A DNA stretch of 64,000 nt from Salipiger bermudensis. Lineage in GTDB: Bacteria > Pseudomonadota > Alphaproteobacteria > Rhodobacterales > Rhodobacteraceae. Location: contig NZ_JAIUZY010000001.1 of NCBI RefSeq assembly GCF_020171625.1, positions 665,267-729,266 on the forward strand. The letters are read 5' to 3'. A program made the translations under genes and the position numbers. The first letter of the stretch is position 1. Each line of letters opens with the position of its first letter. The notes beneath the pieces were generated by a model. That model saw nothing but the letters and a program-made list of their open reading frames with translations, searched no databases and was not told where the DNA came from. Below, piece by piece: positions 63,757 to 64,000 of this stretch.

Positions 63757-63890
63757 GACGCCTCCGGCGGGAGTATTTTTGACGAAGAGAAGCCAGAGAC
63801 GCAGCGCTCATGGCTTCTTTGGTTCAAAAATACCTCGGGGGTGAATTGGCGCGCAGCGCCAAGAGGGGGCAGCGCCCCCTTCTTCCCTTA
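63757..63890. repeat. Two REP-like elements; region 63,620-64,000 holds no gene
   Basis: At 63757-63790 an inverted copy of the 52,700 element ends GACGAAGAGAAG. At 63812-63885 a copy of the other type begins TTCAAAAATACCTCGGGGG and has hairpins TTGGCGCGCAGCGCCAA and AGGGGGCAGCGCCCCCTT. Both types occur side by side here. The remaining sequence to 64,000 shows no gene. Confidence 0.6.
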
Positions 63891-64000
63891 TCAAGATGCA
63901 TCTGCGGTCCGACCGAAGGCAAACGCCCCCATCGCCCCCGCACACGCAGCCCCCGCACAGGACCGCGCGGTGCGTGCCACACTCCGCCGTGGATCGCGCC

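Noticed and set aside
63636..63827. Small minus-strand frame upstream of trpB
   Set aside because: It is read largely out of the REP-like element (SSSKILPPEA comes from the repeat), so it is not a gene.

Overview
The window looks like a chromosomal piece of a high-GC alphaproteobacterium of the Rhodobacterales (Roseobacter/Paracoccaceae type). The evidence is a CtrA response regulator next to a SciP-like DUF1153 protein, cobS/cobT, TRAP and spermidine-type transporters, and short 'AAAATACC/CTCC' intergenic palindromes that I associate with that group. A genus such as Salipiger or Alloyangia is only a guess. I see no rRNA, tRNA or CRISPR array.

Positions 1 to about 9,880 are the integrase-proximal part of a temperate prophage. 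A lysis/lysogeny switch at about 2.7 kb separates a leftward Cro-first operon (regulators, RusA resolvase) from a rightward immunity unit (S24-type CI repressor plus a DUF3800 protein). A small cargo cassette follows at 4.3-4.8 kb, bracketed by identical 14-bp hairpin repeats. A tightly overlapping rightward operon then runs from 4,973 to 9,837 (zinc-ribbon protein, ERF annealing protein, NinB-like protein, HNH nuclease, several very small proteins, tyrosine integrase). Four copies of a GGGATA-N2-TATCCC palindrome lie at the cro/cI region and at the promoter of the rightward operon, so one repressor probably controls both. Structural genes must lie left of the window.

The prophage right end lies inside ctrA. 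The host-side fragment (9,874-10,428) keeps the receiver domain and the start of the winged-helix domain, but about 50 C-terminal residues, including the recognition helix, are replaced by a few phage-encoded residues. CtrA is therefore predicted to be inactive for DNA binding in the lysogen, and precise excision would rebuild it. This is the main finding. The phage also carries a GcrA-like helix-turn-helix protein, and the host sciP-like gene sits directly behind the broken ctrA. Three prophage genes carry single-base frameshifts in G/C runs.

From 10.5 to 63.6 kb the region is ordinary chromosome. It holds sciP and mnmA; a potDABC-type polyamine transporter whose PotB has a large repeat-bearing periplasmic insert; an SMR pump and typA; esterase, alkA-type glycosylase, MFS, a squalene/phytoene-synthase-like protein, a methyltransferase, cimA and cysS; VOC protein, mltG and fabF; a glycosyltransferase-like protein and a cold-shock protein. 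Next comes a catabolic block of an M20 amidohydrolase, FAD oxidases, ArgE and a class II aldolase with a divergently transcribed dipeptide-type ABC importer. It ends with an ECF sigma/anti-sigma pair, cobS and cobT, an M24 peptidase, a CHAP lipoprotein, a ClC channel, a GlcD-like dehydrogenase, a LysR regulator, a DctPQM TRAP transporter and trpB. A 9-bp tandem repeat array lies between trpB and dctP, and a diverged repeat pair brackets the pot/SMR block.
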